Part shown: positions 25,280 through 32,128 of the stretch, one piece after another | How positions within the stretch are numbered: position 1 is the first letter of the stretch | How the letters are laid out: the number at the start of each line of letters is the position of its first letter | Source: CAZZKE01 sp964655005 | Lineage (GTDB): Bacteria > Pseudomonadota > Alphaproteobacteria > Rhodospirillales > JABHCV01 | Length of the DNA: 32,128 nucleotides | Reading direction: 5' to 3' | Assembly: GCA_964655005.1 (NCBI GenBank) | Contig: CAZZKE010000030.1 | Location: 1 to 32,128 of the forward strand | Translations under genes and position numbers: made by a program | The notes under the pieces: model-generated | The model's input: the letters and a program-made list of their open reading frames with translations, nothing else | Databases searched by the model: none | What the model was told of the DNA's origin: nothing

Positions 25280-26212
25280 TCAGGACGTTGCGTCCCGATG
25301 CATTTTGGCCTTTTTCCGACGCGTGTATGCGCCAATACCGGCCAGCCCGGTCAGCATTATAACGAAGCTCGAAGGCAACGGCACTACCGGCGGTGCGATG
25401 CCACCGCCACCGGTATCCGTGCCCGCAGTCAGCCCGGCGAAGAAAACACCGGAATCGTATATGCTGTCAAAGGTATCGGCAATGGCCAGCACAAACGTGT
25501 GTTCCAGGAGACCGGTGTCAAGAATACCGGTAATCGCCAAATTATCGGTGATGCCGTCGTATTCCAAGGCAAATGGACTAGCGGAACCGTAATCATTGTT
25601 ATTGTATAAACCGGCGGATATGGTGCCCGAATTATATGAAATCAACGAGCCGTCCGAGAATTTTGCGTAATTCACCCCATCGATGAAAAGACCAAAAATA
25701 TCGGTCACATTCTGATCCGGATATTCTTCCGTGCCGAACACGAAACTGGCCGAGACGGAGGTAACGCCTGAATCAACCGTGAAGTTGAAACTCAATACGT
25801 TCTGGTCACTGGTAGTGCTCGAAGGCATGGAATTGGCGGCAAGCAAGGCCGAGAGCTGCGCATTCAAGCCGGAACCAGTTATATTGCCGTATGAGGCGCT
25901 GGTATTGGACAAAGGGACGTTGCCCGCACCCGTTGTCAGCAGCACCCCATCGGCGTTTTCTATCGTCGTCGTGCCGTTGGTCACGGAAAATCCGGAATAC
26001 GTGCCGCCCTGTCCATCGCCCCCGGTATAGGCCTGGCTGCCGCTAACTATGGAAATGCCGCTGGAAGCCGCCAGGGTCGCGGCGGCAAGGGCAGCGGCGG
26101 TCGTTCCGCCGGAACTAACCGTCGTTATACTCGTCGCGTTTGCCGCAATCGTGGAAAAAACCAGTAAAACCGGTGCTATGACACCGGCGGTAGCACCCCT
26201 GAACGTAACCAT
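25280..26212 (-). CDS. choice-of-anchor L domain protein with VPLP C-terminal sorting signal
   Basis: 310 residues. An N-terminal signal peptide (hydrophobic AGVIAPVLLVFSTIAANA) is followed by a Ser/Thr/Gly/Ala-rich mature region. The hallmark SFVFGTEEYPDQNVTDIFG and LFIDGVNY of choice-of-anchor-L domains lies around residues 160-185. The C-terminus has a VPLPSS motif, a membrane segment (FVIMLTGLAGIGAY) and the basic cluster TRRKKAK, that is, a PEP-CTERM-like sorting signal of the VPLPA/VPxxx type. A processing exosortase should recognise it and link the protein to the cell surface or exopolysaccharide, but none is in this window. A ten-residue tail follows the basic cluster. GAGGGAGG lies just before the ATG. 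Upstream are a structured leader and possible operators. Confidence 0.88.
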   Translation of the reverse strand: MVTFRGATAGVIAPVLLVFSTIAANATSITTVSSGGTTAAALAAATLAASSGISIVSGSQAYTGGDGQGGTYSGFSVTNGTTTIENADGVLLTTGAGNVPLSNTSASYGNITGSGLNAQLSALLAANSMPSSTTSDQNVLSFNFTVDSGVTSVSASFVFGTEEYPDQNVTDIFGLFIDGVNYAKFSDGSLISYNSGTISAGLYNNNDYGSASPFALEYDGITDNLAITGILDTGLLEHTFVLAIADTFDSIYDSGVFFAGLTAGTDTGGGGIAPPVVPLPSSFVIMLTGLAGIGAYTRRKKAKMHRDATS

Positions 26213-26225
26213 GGCAACCTCCCTC

Positions 26226-26350
26226 TAAATTTCAGAAATAACCGTCTTGTAATACACAAAAGCAGAAACCGGCATCCGGCCTTTGGCTTCTTGTTGTTTT
26301 TACCGGCGTTTCGCTTGTCGTTGCGGCTGGAATCTGCTTTTTGAAATTTA
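26226..26350 (-). promoter_or_regulatory. leader with nested inverted repeats before the sorting-signal gene
   Basis: On the plus strand TAAATTTCA (26226-26234) is complementary to TGAAATTTA (26342-26350). Inside it AAAAGCAGA (26258-26266) is complementary to TCTGCTTTT (26333-26341). The two right-hand arms abut; the two left-hand arms are 23 bases apart. On the minus-strand transcript the inner pair would close a domain of about 66 bases containing GCCGG/CCGG elements, and the last arm touches the GAGGGAGG ribosome binding site. It could be a cis-acting RNA or, at DNA level, a relic of a small inverted-repeat element. It does not match the cyclic-di-GMP-I aptamer as I know it. Confidence 0.5.
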
Positions 26351-26376
26351 TAGTACTCCCGCTAATATCAGGTGAA
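26347..26376 (-). promoter_or_regulatory. putative sigma70-type promoter of the sorting-signal gene
   Basis: On the minus strand TTCACC (26376-26371) and TATAAA (26352-26347) are separated by 18 bases. The -10 box matches five of six consensus positions, while the -35 box is weak. Transcription would begin near 26340, giving a leader of about 128 bases that starts within the first arm of the inner inverted repeat. Confidence 0.4.
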
Positions 26377-26398
26377 CCTTACAGGAACCTGACAGGTT
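26370..26398. promoter_or_regulatory. tandem AACCT(T/G)ACAGG boxes, operator-like
   Basis: AACCTTACAGG (26375-26385) is followed directly by AACCTGACAGG (26386-26396). The second forms the perfect palindrome AACCTG-A-CAGGTT (26386-26398). The half-site AGGT/ACCT recurs as AGGTGAACCT (26370-26379) and CAGGAACCTG (26382-26391). The array overlaps and extends upstream of the putative -35 box, a position typical for a transcription factor operator. The binding protein is unknown. Confidence 0.45.
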
Positions 26399-26777
26399 AC
26401 GGAGTTTCTCTTCATACGCGTTATTCCAGTGACTGCGGGAATAACGATACGAAGCGCTACGTGTCGATATATCCCAGCGGCAGGGCGGTGGTGTATTTGA
26501 TGGTTTCCATGGCGAAGCTGGAACTGACATCGAAGATGCCCTCGGCCCCCAAGGACCAGCGCACCCGTTCGGCCTATATCTTCGGTGCCATCTGTCCGGC
26601 CCGCAGACCGGCATGGTCGTCCGAGGCGACGAATTGCACACCGCGCGAAGAGCGCCACCCCCGCTCAAGGGACCCGGGATAGAACGGCTCATCCATGCCC
26701 GGCCGTCTTCGGCACGTTGACGCGCGGCGTTCCCGCCGGCGTGTCAATGCGCTTCACTTTGACGCCATTGGTGCGGG
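26399..26777. other. gene-poor stretch, probably decayed DNA
   Basis: This lies between the operator boxes and the end of the aminotransferase gene. No convincing intact gene is present; open frames on both strands are short and compositionally poor. The minus strand holds a transposase-like fragment (listed separately). A coding-like tail at 26457-26573 ends in YTTALPLGYIDT before a stop and is not recognised. It is best read as remnants of lost genes between two functional units. Confidence 0.6.
26595..26690 (-). pseudogene. IS256/mutator-type transposase fragment
   Basis: One minus-strand frame reads SLERG, WRSSR and then GVQFVASDDHAGLRAG. The last segment closely matches the conserved catalytic-core block of IS256-family (mutator-type) transposases, usually of the form GVQ-V-SDDHAGLKAA, which contains a catalytic aspartate. 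The frame hits a stop soon after (26574-26576), and the expected following block with WQRCQFH is absent. The element is therefore truncated and inactive. No terminal inverted repeats or target duplication were found nearby. Confidence 0.6.
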
Positions 26778-28109
26778 CTAAATGTCTTTCTGCAACTTGG
26801 TATTAATAGTGCGAAAGGCCGTCAGGACGGCTTCTGCCAACCGGTCGATCTCGCTGTTTCCCATGGCGGTTGACAGGGCTCCGGAACCGGTGTGGATGGG
26901 CATGATACCAGCATCATACAAGGCATCGACTAAGGCGCTCAGGGCCTTCTGCTCGGATGCATCGGGATAGGTCTCGCGATAATTGGCCGGTGGATTGGGC
27001 TTCATGTGAATGCGGAACAGGCTCCCTGTTCCGGTGACACAGGCGGGTGCGCCGGCGATATTGATGGCTTGGGCAATGCCCTCTCGCGCCCTGTCGCCAA
27101 GGTCGTTCAGGCGGGCCACGGCCTCGTCATCGAACAGCTCCATGGCGACCCTGCCGGCGGTCATGGTGACGGGATTGGCGGAAAAGGTTCCGGAATGAGG
27201 CAGACGCAATCCCTTTTCGCCCTTCACGAACACATCCATCACGTCGTTGCGCCCGGCCAGCGCGCCGACCGGAAAGCCGCCGCCGATCATCTTGCCCATT
27301 GACGTGAGGTCGGGAGTGACGTTGAAACGCGCCTGCATACCACCAGTTTCGGTGCGAAAGGTAATAACCTCATCAAACATCAGCAACGCCCCGCTGTCTC
27401 GCGTCCATGTATGAATTTGGCGGACGAATTCCGGGTCTGCCGGGATCATGCCGATGCGGTGCGGAATGGGATCGATGAGAACGCAGGCGATATCGGATTT
27501 GTGCCGAGCCAGGATGGCTAATGCCGTTTCAGGATCATTGAAGGGAATGATGATGACGTCATCAAGCACGCCCTGTGGCGTCCCTTGAGCCAGGGGTGTC
27601 GAATTCGGTCGATTCCCCTGTCCCCAGTTTTCCGGATTTGCGGCTTGGCTGACCTCGGCGAAATCGTAAGCGCCGTGGTAACTGCCTTCAACCTTGGCGA
27701 TTTTTGGCCGGTCCGTATAGGCGCGCGCCGCTTTCAGACCAGCCATCACCGCCTCGGTTCCGGAATTGACAAAGCGCACCTTGTCAAATCCGGGGGCGCG
27801 GCCGCAGAGATGCTCGGCAAAAAGAACCTCTGCCTCGGTCGCCATTGTGAAGGCGGTGCCACGACGCAATTGGGTGCTGACGGCTTCGGTGATTTTAGGA
27901 TGGGCGTGACCGTGAATGAGCGACGCCATATTATTGGCGAAGTCGATGCGCTCGAAGCCATCAACATCTATGACGCGGCACCCTTCGCCGTGATCGACAT
28001 AAAGGGGCTGGATGCCACGCAACAATGTATTACGGCTGACGCCGCCGGGAAGAACCTTGTTTGCACGCAGGAACAATTCGGTGCTCTTCCTGCCCACCGA
28101 TTTATCCAT
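26778..28109 (-). CDS. class III aminotransferase (glutamate-1-semialdehyde aminomutase-like)
   Basis: 443 residues. Fold type I, class III PLP enzyme closest in style to the HemL group: LPGGVSRNTL near the start, NSGTEAVMAGLKAARAYTDR, EGSYHGAYDF, LLMFDEVITFR and Schiff-base Lys273 in SMGKMIGGGFPVGALAG, then HSGTFSANPVTM. It is unlikely to be the tetrapyrrole enzyme. It is the last gene of an operon with an aminomutase and a CoA-transferase, and alphaproteobacteria normally make 5-aminolevulinate with HemA instead. The likely job is to move the amino group of a beta- or omega-amino acid to a keto acid. Its ATG overlaps the CoA-transferase B stop by 8 bases (ATGGATAA), so translation is coupled. 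Confidence 0.9.
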   Translation of the reverse strand: MDKSVGRKSTELFLRANKVLPGGVSRNTLLRGIQPLYVDHGEGCRVIDVDGFERIDFANNMASLIHGHAHPKITEAVSTQLRRGTAFTMATEAEVLFAEHLCGRAPGFDKVRFVNSGTEAVMAGLKAARAYTDRPKIAKVEGSYHGAYDFAEVSQAANPENWGQGNRPNSTPLAQGTPQGVLDDVIIIPFNDPETALAILARHKSDIACVLIDPIPHRIGMIPADPEFVRQIHTWTRDSGALLMFDEVITFRTETGGMQARFNVTPDLTSMGKMIGGGFPVGALAGRNDVMDVFVKGEKGLRLPHSGTFSANPVTMTAGRVAMELFDDEAVARLNDLGDRAREGIAQAINIAGAPACVTGTGSLFRIHMKPNPPANYRETYPDASEQKALSALVDALYDAGIMPIHTGSGALSTAMGNSEIDRLAEAVLTAFRTINTKLQKDI

Positions 28110-28779
28110 TGTTTTGTTTCCCCAGGGCTGCTGTTAACGGCGCATCGGTCTTGGCGCGGACCTCGTCGAAGTTGATGCCGGGAGCCAGTTCCAGAAGCTG
28201 AAAACCATTATCGGATACATCGATAACCGCCAAGTCCGTGAAGACCCGCGAAACCACGCCCTTGCCGGTCAGGGGGTACGAGCATGTCTCGACAAGTTTC
28301 GGCTCACCTGTCTTCGTCGTATGCCTGGTGACGACGAAAATAGTCTTGACCCCGGCGACCAGGTCCATGGCTCCTCCGACCGCCGGAATGGCATCCGGCG
28401 CGCCGGTCGACCAATTGGCCAGATCGCCGTTCCCGGCCACCTGCATGGCGCCCAGCACACAAACATCGATGTGCCCGCCACGAATCATGGTGAAGCTGTC
28501 GGCGTGATCAAAAAAGCACGCGCCGGGCAAGGCGGTGACCGGCTTCTTGCCGGCGTTCATCAATTCCGGGTCTTCTTCCCCCGGTTCCGGGGCGGGCCCC
28601 ATGCCGAGCAGTCCATTTTCGGTGTGATAGATAAACTCGCGCCCTTCCGGGACAAACCGGGTGATCAGTTCCGGGATGCCGATGCCGAGATTGACATAGG
28701 CGCCGTCGGGAATATCGAAAGCGGTCCGTTCCGCCATTTGTTCGCGGGTCCAGCCCGTTTGTGATATTTGATCGGTCAT
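28102..28779 (-). CDS. 3-oxoacid CoA-transferase, subunit B
   Basis: 225 residues from the ATG at 28779, which forms an ATGA overlap with subunit A; GAGGGA lies about 10 bases upstream. An earlier in-frame ATG at 28788 would overlap more. Family I CoA-transferase beta subunit: VNLGIGIPELITRFVP, then the catalytic glutamate in YHTENGLLGMGP, and GGHIDVCVLGAMQVAGNGDLANW. The active-site Glu forms a covalent CoA thioester while CoA moves from a donor (usually succinyl-CoA or acetyl-CoA) to a carboxylic acid. Relatives include ScoB, PcaJ and AtoA. Gene context suggests the acceptor is a beta-keto acid produced by the neighbouring aminotransferase. Confidence 0.93.
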   Translation of the reverse strand: MTDQISQTGWTREQMAERTAFDIPDGAYVNLGIGIPELITRFVPEGREFIYHTENGLLGMGPAPEPGEEDPELMNAGKKPVTALPGACFFDHADSFTMIRGGHIDVCVLGAMQVAGNGDLANWSTGAPDAIPAVGGAMDLVAGVKTIFVVTRHTTKTGEPKLVETCSYPLTGKGVVSRVFTDLAVIDVSDNGFQLLELAPGINFDEVRAKTDAPLTAALGKQNNG

Positions 28780-29486
28780 GGATAGCACTTTCCCTCGGCG
28801 ATCAAGTCGGATTCCTGTTGCGGGTTCGGCACTTCGACAAGACGGTCGACGTAGACGTTAGGCGTCACCACGGTTTCCGGATTGATGGCGCCCGCCTCAA
28901 GTATTTGTCCGGCCTGGACGATGGTGATATCAGCAGCCGTACACATGATGGGGCTGAAGTTGCGGGCCGTTTTGTTGTAGATGAGATTACCCAACCGATC
29001 GGCCGTTTCACATTTGATCAGGGCGAAGTCGGCAGTCAGGCCGTATTCCAGCAAGTAATTCCGACCCCCGAATGCACGGGTTTCCTTACCTTCGGCAAGC
29101 GTGGTGCCGACGGCGGAGGGCGTATAAAAGGCTGGTATTCCGGCCCCACCCGCACGAATGCGTTCGGCCAGTGTTCCCTGAGGCACCAGTTCCAACTCAA
29201 TCTTGCCGGCCCGGTACAGTTCCGGAAAAACCTTCGAGTGGCTGGAGCGGGGATAAGAGCAAATCATCTTCCTGACCTGCCCCGTGCCGATAAGGGCGGC
29301 CAGACCAACCTCGCCGTTACCGGTATTGTTGTTAATCACCGTCAGATCACGAGCCCCTTGATCGATAAGGGCGTGGATCAACTCGATTGGGCTTCCGGCT
29401 TCACCAAAGCCGCCGATCATCACCGACGCGCCATCTGAAATATCGGCGACGGCTTCAGCAACAGAGGCGATGCGCTTGTCGATCAT
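28776..29486 (-). CDS. 3-oxoacid CoA-transferase, subunit A
   Basis: 236 residues. Family I CoA-transferase alpha subunit: AVADISDGASVMIGGFGEAGSPIELI with the GGFG loop, INNNTGNGEVGLAALI, MICSYPRSS and ELELVPQGTLAERIRAGGAGIPAFYTP, all standard for ScoA/PcaI/AtoD proteins. It binds CoA and works as a heteromer with subunit B encoded next. The gene starts 17 bases after the aminomutase stop with AAGGGG about 11 bases upstream of the ATG, and its stop overlaps the subunit B start. Acceptor specificity among beta-keto acids cannot be read from sequence. Confidence 0.93.
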   Translation of the reverse strand: MIDKRIASVAEAVADISDGASVMIGGFGEAGSPIELIHALIDQGARDLTVINNNTGNGEVGLAALIGTGQVRKMICSYPRSSHSKVFPELYRAGKIELELVPQGTLAERIRAGGAGIPAFYTPSAVGTTLAEGKETRAFGGRNYLLEYGLTADFALIKCETADRLGNLIYNKTARNFSPIMCTAADITIVQAGQILEAGAINPETVVTPNVYVDRLVEVPNPQQESDLIAEGKCYP

Positions 29487-29503
29487 TTTCCGCAGCCCCT
29501 TGG

Positions 29504-31123
29504 TCAGTGAGCCGACGGATAATCGGAATCAACAGCGTTATCCGCCTCCAACTTGATGCCGGGCGCACCCTTCATGGCCTCGGCCAAGGACTTCGACAGC
29601 TCCTCCTCGATTTCAGCCAGTTCATCCTCGAAGAAAAACTTGTTACCCTCGATTGGCGTCAGCAGTGCCACGTTGTTGGTCGTTTCGTCATATTTGGCAT
29701 GGAAGACGATATCCAGCCATTCCATGTTGCGGGCTTCGTTGAACTTTAGGGCGAACACGGTTTGGCCATTTATTTCCGATGTTCCCATTAGCGACAATTT
29801 GCCCGCCGACGTGGTCATGGAGATATGGCGTGACGGTCGGTTAATTGATGACAAAGAGCGGTAAACCTTATTGAAAATCTTAACCACATCGGCCAGCGGG
29901 GCGGTGTAGTAGTGGTGCTCGCCGGTCGGACGCGCGCAATACATGGAATGGAATCCGACCATCAGCGTGCCAAGAATATTGGCCAAATCAATCCAGTTCT
30001 GCGCCGATTTTTCAATGTCGGTAGAGCCGTCTTCATTGGGGAACAGGCTAATGTGCTTCATTATCGGGCTTTGGCTGCGGACAACGACGCCATGGGCTTG
30101 CAGGCGGCGGATTGCGGCGATAGTGAACGGGTTCAGTAATTCGCGCGGCGTCGAAAAATGCGCCATCCAGGCCAGTTGCACACCGTTTTCATGGAGCTCG
30201 TCGAACAGGGCCAGCATTTTCTCGTATTTCCGGCTCAGGATCATTTCCGGGTGATATGTCAGAGCGCGCGTCGCCAGCCGGATAGTGCGGATGTGCAGTA
30301 AGTCCGGGTCTTTGATGATGGCGCCTGAGTATTGCCTGAGCCTTTCCGGCGGCATGAACCCACCGTCGCCGCCGGTGATCAGCAGGTCCGTTACCTCGGT
30401 GTGTTGTTTCAGATATTCATGCACCTGCTTGACGTCGTGCTGCAGGAACATATCCTCGTCGCCACGCACCTGGGCATGACGGAAGCAATACGTACAGAAG
30501 GAGAAGCAGTGCTGGGTGGATTTATCGAAGATTAACTGGGTCTGAGGGTATTTATGCTGGGAACCGGCGAGAATCTCGAGCGTTCCATCATCCTTTTTGA
30601 ACCAGGGTTTGTTGAGTTGCTGATTGCCGTCATGCGGATTGGTTTCTTTCATGTAGTCGGCGGCGATCTTGGAGCGCTCCTCCCCTTCAGGGGCGGTCAG
30701 GTATTTCTTGACAATGTCCTGGCGGATCATGCCGGGTTGCGGAAACACCAATTGGAAGACGGAGTCGGTCTGGTAATTTTCCCAGTCGATACTGTTCAGG
30801 GTATGGCGGGTCGCCAGGAAACGGTAAACCTCGACGAATAGTTCGCGTTCGCCCATATGGCCGATGTCGATTCCGTGACTCAACAGGATGTCGTTGACCT
30901 TGCGAAAGCCGTCCAGCCCTGTGAAGTTGTCCCGATCTTTGAACATCGGCGCAACCATGCGATCAAGAGTCGAATAGGCTGGATATTGTTGATGCAGTCT
31001 GTTGACCAATCCAGACGGCAACAACCCCTCCTGGATGATGATGTCGCGTGTTTCATCCGAAGCACCGCCTTCATTCAAAAAACGGGTGATATCCACCGCC
31101 GGTTGCGAAACCATATTCAACAT
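29504..31123 (-). CDS. KamA-family radical SAM aminomutase
   Basis: 539 residues, longer than classical lysine 2,3-aminomutase (about 415-440). The radical SAM cluster motif CX3CX2C is C206, C210 and C213 in CFSFCTYCFRH, with a GGDGGF glycine motif near 261. Classical enzymes carry their PLP lysine in a GGGGK stretch. Here the equivalent looks like Lys442 in MTTSAGKLSLMG, a divergent form. The N-terminal 180 residues form a family-specific helical region. Known members shift the alpha-amino group of lysine or glutamate to the beta carbon. With this divergence the substrate is open. It leads an operon with CoA-transferase A/B and a class III aminotransferase, behind a LysR gene on the same strand. 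The ATG at 31123 has AAAGGG 7 bases upstream. Confidence 0.88.
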   Translation of the reverse strand: MLNMVSQPAVDITRFLNEGGASDETRDIIIQEGLLPSGLVNRLHQQYPAYSTLDRMVAPMFKDRDNFTGLDGFRKVNDILLSHGIDIGHMGERELFVEVYRFLATRHTLNSIDWENYQTDSVFQLVFPQPGMIRQDIVKKYLTAPEGEERSKIAADYMKETNPHDGNQQLNKPWFKKDDGTLEILAGSQHKYPQTQLIFDKSTQHCFSFCTYCFRHAQVRGDEDMFLQHDVKQVHEYLKQHTEVTDLLITGGDGGFMPPERLRQYSGAIIKDPDLLHIRTIRLATRALTYHPEMILSRKYEKMLALFDELHENGVQLAWMAHFSTPRELLNPFTIAAIRRLQAHGVVVRSQSPIMKHISLFPNEDGSTDIEKSAQNWIDLANILGTLMVGFHSMYCARPTGEHHYYTAPLADVVKIFNKVYRSLSSINRPSRHISMTTSAGKLSLMGTSEINGQTVFALKFNEARNMEWLDIVFHAKYDETTNNVALLTPIEGNKFFFEDELAEIEEELSKSLAEAMKGAPGIKLEADNAVDSDYPSAH

Positions 31124-31233
31124 GACCAGACCCTTTGTTCTCCGATTGCCACAACATCGCCGAGCAATGCCTTGATGGTAGCATGGTTATTCGGAAAGGC
31201 TAAAATGACAAACGACAATCCATCACGAAATCA

Positions 31234-32128
31234 TTACTTATTGTAATAACTATTGGCGACCGCCGACAGCCAAGACCGGAATGCGATCATCGGTGCGTAC
31301 CCTGCTTTGGCTTTGGGCGTGACCAGATAATAAGCCGACGAGCTTTTCATGGAACCCGCCTCGAAACGGGCCAGAACGCCGCTTTTCAGTTCACTCTCAA
31401 TCAGGAAAGCCGGCAATAATGCCGCGCCCAAGCCGGCGGCGGCGGCTTGCGCCACCGATGAGAAGTGCTCGAAGATCATGCCCTGCGGCTCTTGCTTTTC
31501 CACATGGAAGGTGGCGAACCAATCCGCCCAGGCGTCGGGCCGGGTTGTCAGGTGCAGCAACGGCGCGCCCAGGAAACCTTCGGGCTTGCTTAAGTCAAAT
31601 CTTTCGGCCAGGGCAGGTGCGAAAACGGGGACCACCTCTTCATCCATCAGGAATGTGCAATCAGCCTCTGGCCAATCGGGCGCACCATAATGAATAGCAG
31701 CGTGCTGGTGGTCTCGCTCGAAATCAAACGGAGAGACGCGCATGGCGAAATTGATGGTGATTCCGGGGTTTGCCTCAAGAAATGACGGCAAACGGGGAAT
31801 CAGCCAACGGGTCCCGAAAGTCGGCAAAATCGCCAGGTCCAACACCCCTCCGCCGGGGTTGGCGATGGCGCTGAGGGTTGCCTGACGGATGGCGCCCAAG
31901 GCGGAACGGATTTCCTCCGCATATGTAGCTCCAATGTCGCTCAGGCGAACCTGCTGGCGGTAGCGGACAAACAATTCCAATCCTAATTGACTTTCCAACG
32001 CCCGGATCTGCCGGCTGATGGCTCCCTGGGTCAGGTTGAGTTCTCTTGCCGCCGCGGAAAAACTTGAAGTCCTTGCCGCCGCATCGAAGGCGGCCAGCAT
32101 GCTGGTCGAGGGAAGGAGGCGCCGTTGG
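31234..32128 (-). CDS. LysR-type regulator, GcvA-like (5' end beyond window)
   Basis: About 298 residues are visible. The winged helix-turn-helix is clear (SMLAAFDAAARTSSFSAAAR, then LNLTQGAISRQIRALESQLG), followed by a LysR substrate-binding domain (LDLAILPTFGTRWLIPRLP, EEVVPVFAPALAE, AAAAGLGAALLPAFLIE). An internal ATG at 32100 is not the true start. The frame stays open to the window edge and reads RRLLPSTSMLAAF, matching the usual RRLP-type GcvA N-terminus, so the start lies just past 32128. It is 110 bases upstream of the aminomutase on the same strand. It probably controls that operon in response to an amino acid or pathway intermediate. Confidence 0.9.
   Translation of the reverse strand, partial: QRRLLPSTSMLAAFDAAARTSSFSAAARELNLTQGAISRQIRALESQLGLELFVRYRQQVRLSDIGATYAEEIRSALGAIRQATLSAIANPGGGVLDLAILPTFGTRWLIPRLPSFLEANPGITINFAMRVSPFDFERDHQHAAIHYGAPDWPEADCTFLMDEEVVPVFAPALAERFDLSKPEGFLGAPLLHLTTRPDAWADWFATFHVEKQEPQGMIFEHFSSVAQAAAAGLGAALLPAFLIESELKSGVLARFEAGSMKSSSAYYLVTPKAKAGYAPMIAFRSWLSAVANSYYNK

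Noticed and set aside
26226..26350. Cyclic-di-GMP-I (GEMM) riboswitch before the sorting-signal gene
   Set aside because: The position is attractive, but the conserved aptamer core and tetraloop-receptor pattern are not found in the leader; only inverted repeats can be supported.
26778..28109. HemL (glutamate-1-semialdehyde aminomutase) for tetrapyrrole synthesis
   Set aside because: Sequence style is HemL-like, but the operon context with CoA-transferase and aminomutase, and the usual HemA route in alphaproteobacteria, argue for a catabolic aminotransferase.

Overview
The window is GC-rich, gene-dense DNA. Gene content (MsrB, YaaA, a GcvA-like LysR regulator, a VPLP-type C-terminal sorting protein, a FAAL-type ligase, an extracellular polysaccharide cluster) and codon bias suggest an alphaproteobacterium, most likely Rhodospirillales-like. 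That placement is inference from family content only. I recognise no tRNA, rRNA, CRISPR array or intact insertion sequence.

Layout. (1) 1-5.8 kb: signalling and stress genes. These are the N-terminal part of a sensor kinase cut by the left edge, a secreted DUF302 protein, a large membrane hybrid histidine kinase, YaaA (peroxide/iron stress), MsrB (methionine sulfoxide repair) and a small TPR-like lipoprotein. (2) 5.75-16.6 kb, all on the minus strand: a very compact surface-polysaccharide operon of eight genes. In transcription order these are GT, GT, GT, CgeB-like GT, GT, an asparagine-synthase-type amidotransferase, GT, and a heparinase II/III-type lyase. Most are joined by ATGA/TAATG or longer stop-start overlaps. 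An XdhC-family gene lies just upstream on the same strand. (3) 17.7-22.1 kb, plus strand: a 948-residue three-domain protein (carrier domain, fatty-acyl-AMP ligase, PlsC acyltransferase) overlapping a GT39-like integral membrane glycosyltransferase. Together they look like a lipid or acyl-sugar modification pair. (4) 22.1-24.6 kb: a class V aminotransferase/cysteine-desulfurase-like enzyme divergent from an isochorismatase-like hydrolase. (5) 24.65-26.2 kb: a small secreted unknown and a choice-of-anchor-L protein with a VPLP C-terminal sorting signal. The sorting-signal gene has a strong terminator behind it and a structured, repeat-rich leader and operator-like region in front. (6) 26.2-26.8 kb: a gene-poor stretch holding this leader and a decayed IS256-type transposase fragment. 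(7) 26.8-32.1 kb, minus strand: a LysR regulator (start lies beyond the right edge), then a radical-SAM KamA-family aminomutase, both CoA-transferase subunits and a class III aminotransferase, tightly coupled.

The most interesting candidate system is region 7. Aminomutase, aminotransferase and CoA-transferase in one operon spell out a plausible route from an alpha-amino acid to a beta-amino acid, then a beta-keto acid, then a beta-ketoacyl-CoA; the substrate cannot be read from sequence. Second is the carrier-FAAL-PlsC fusion with its overlapping membrane glycosyltransferase. Third is the leader and operator of the sorting-signal protein, with nested inverted repeats and tandem AACCT(T/G)ACAGG boxes.
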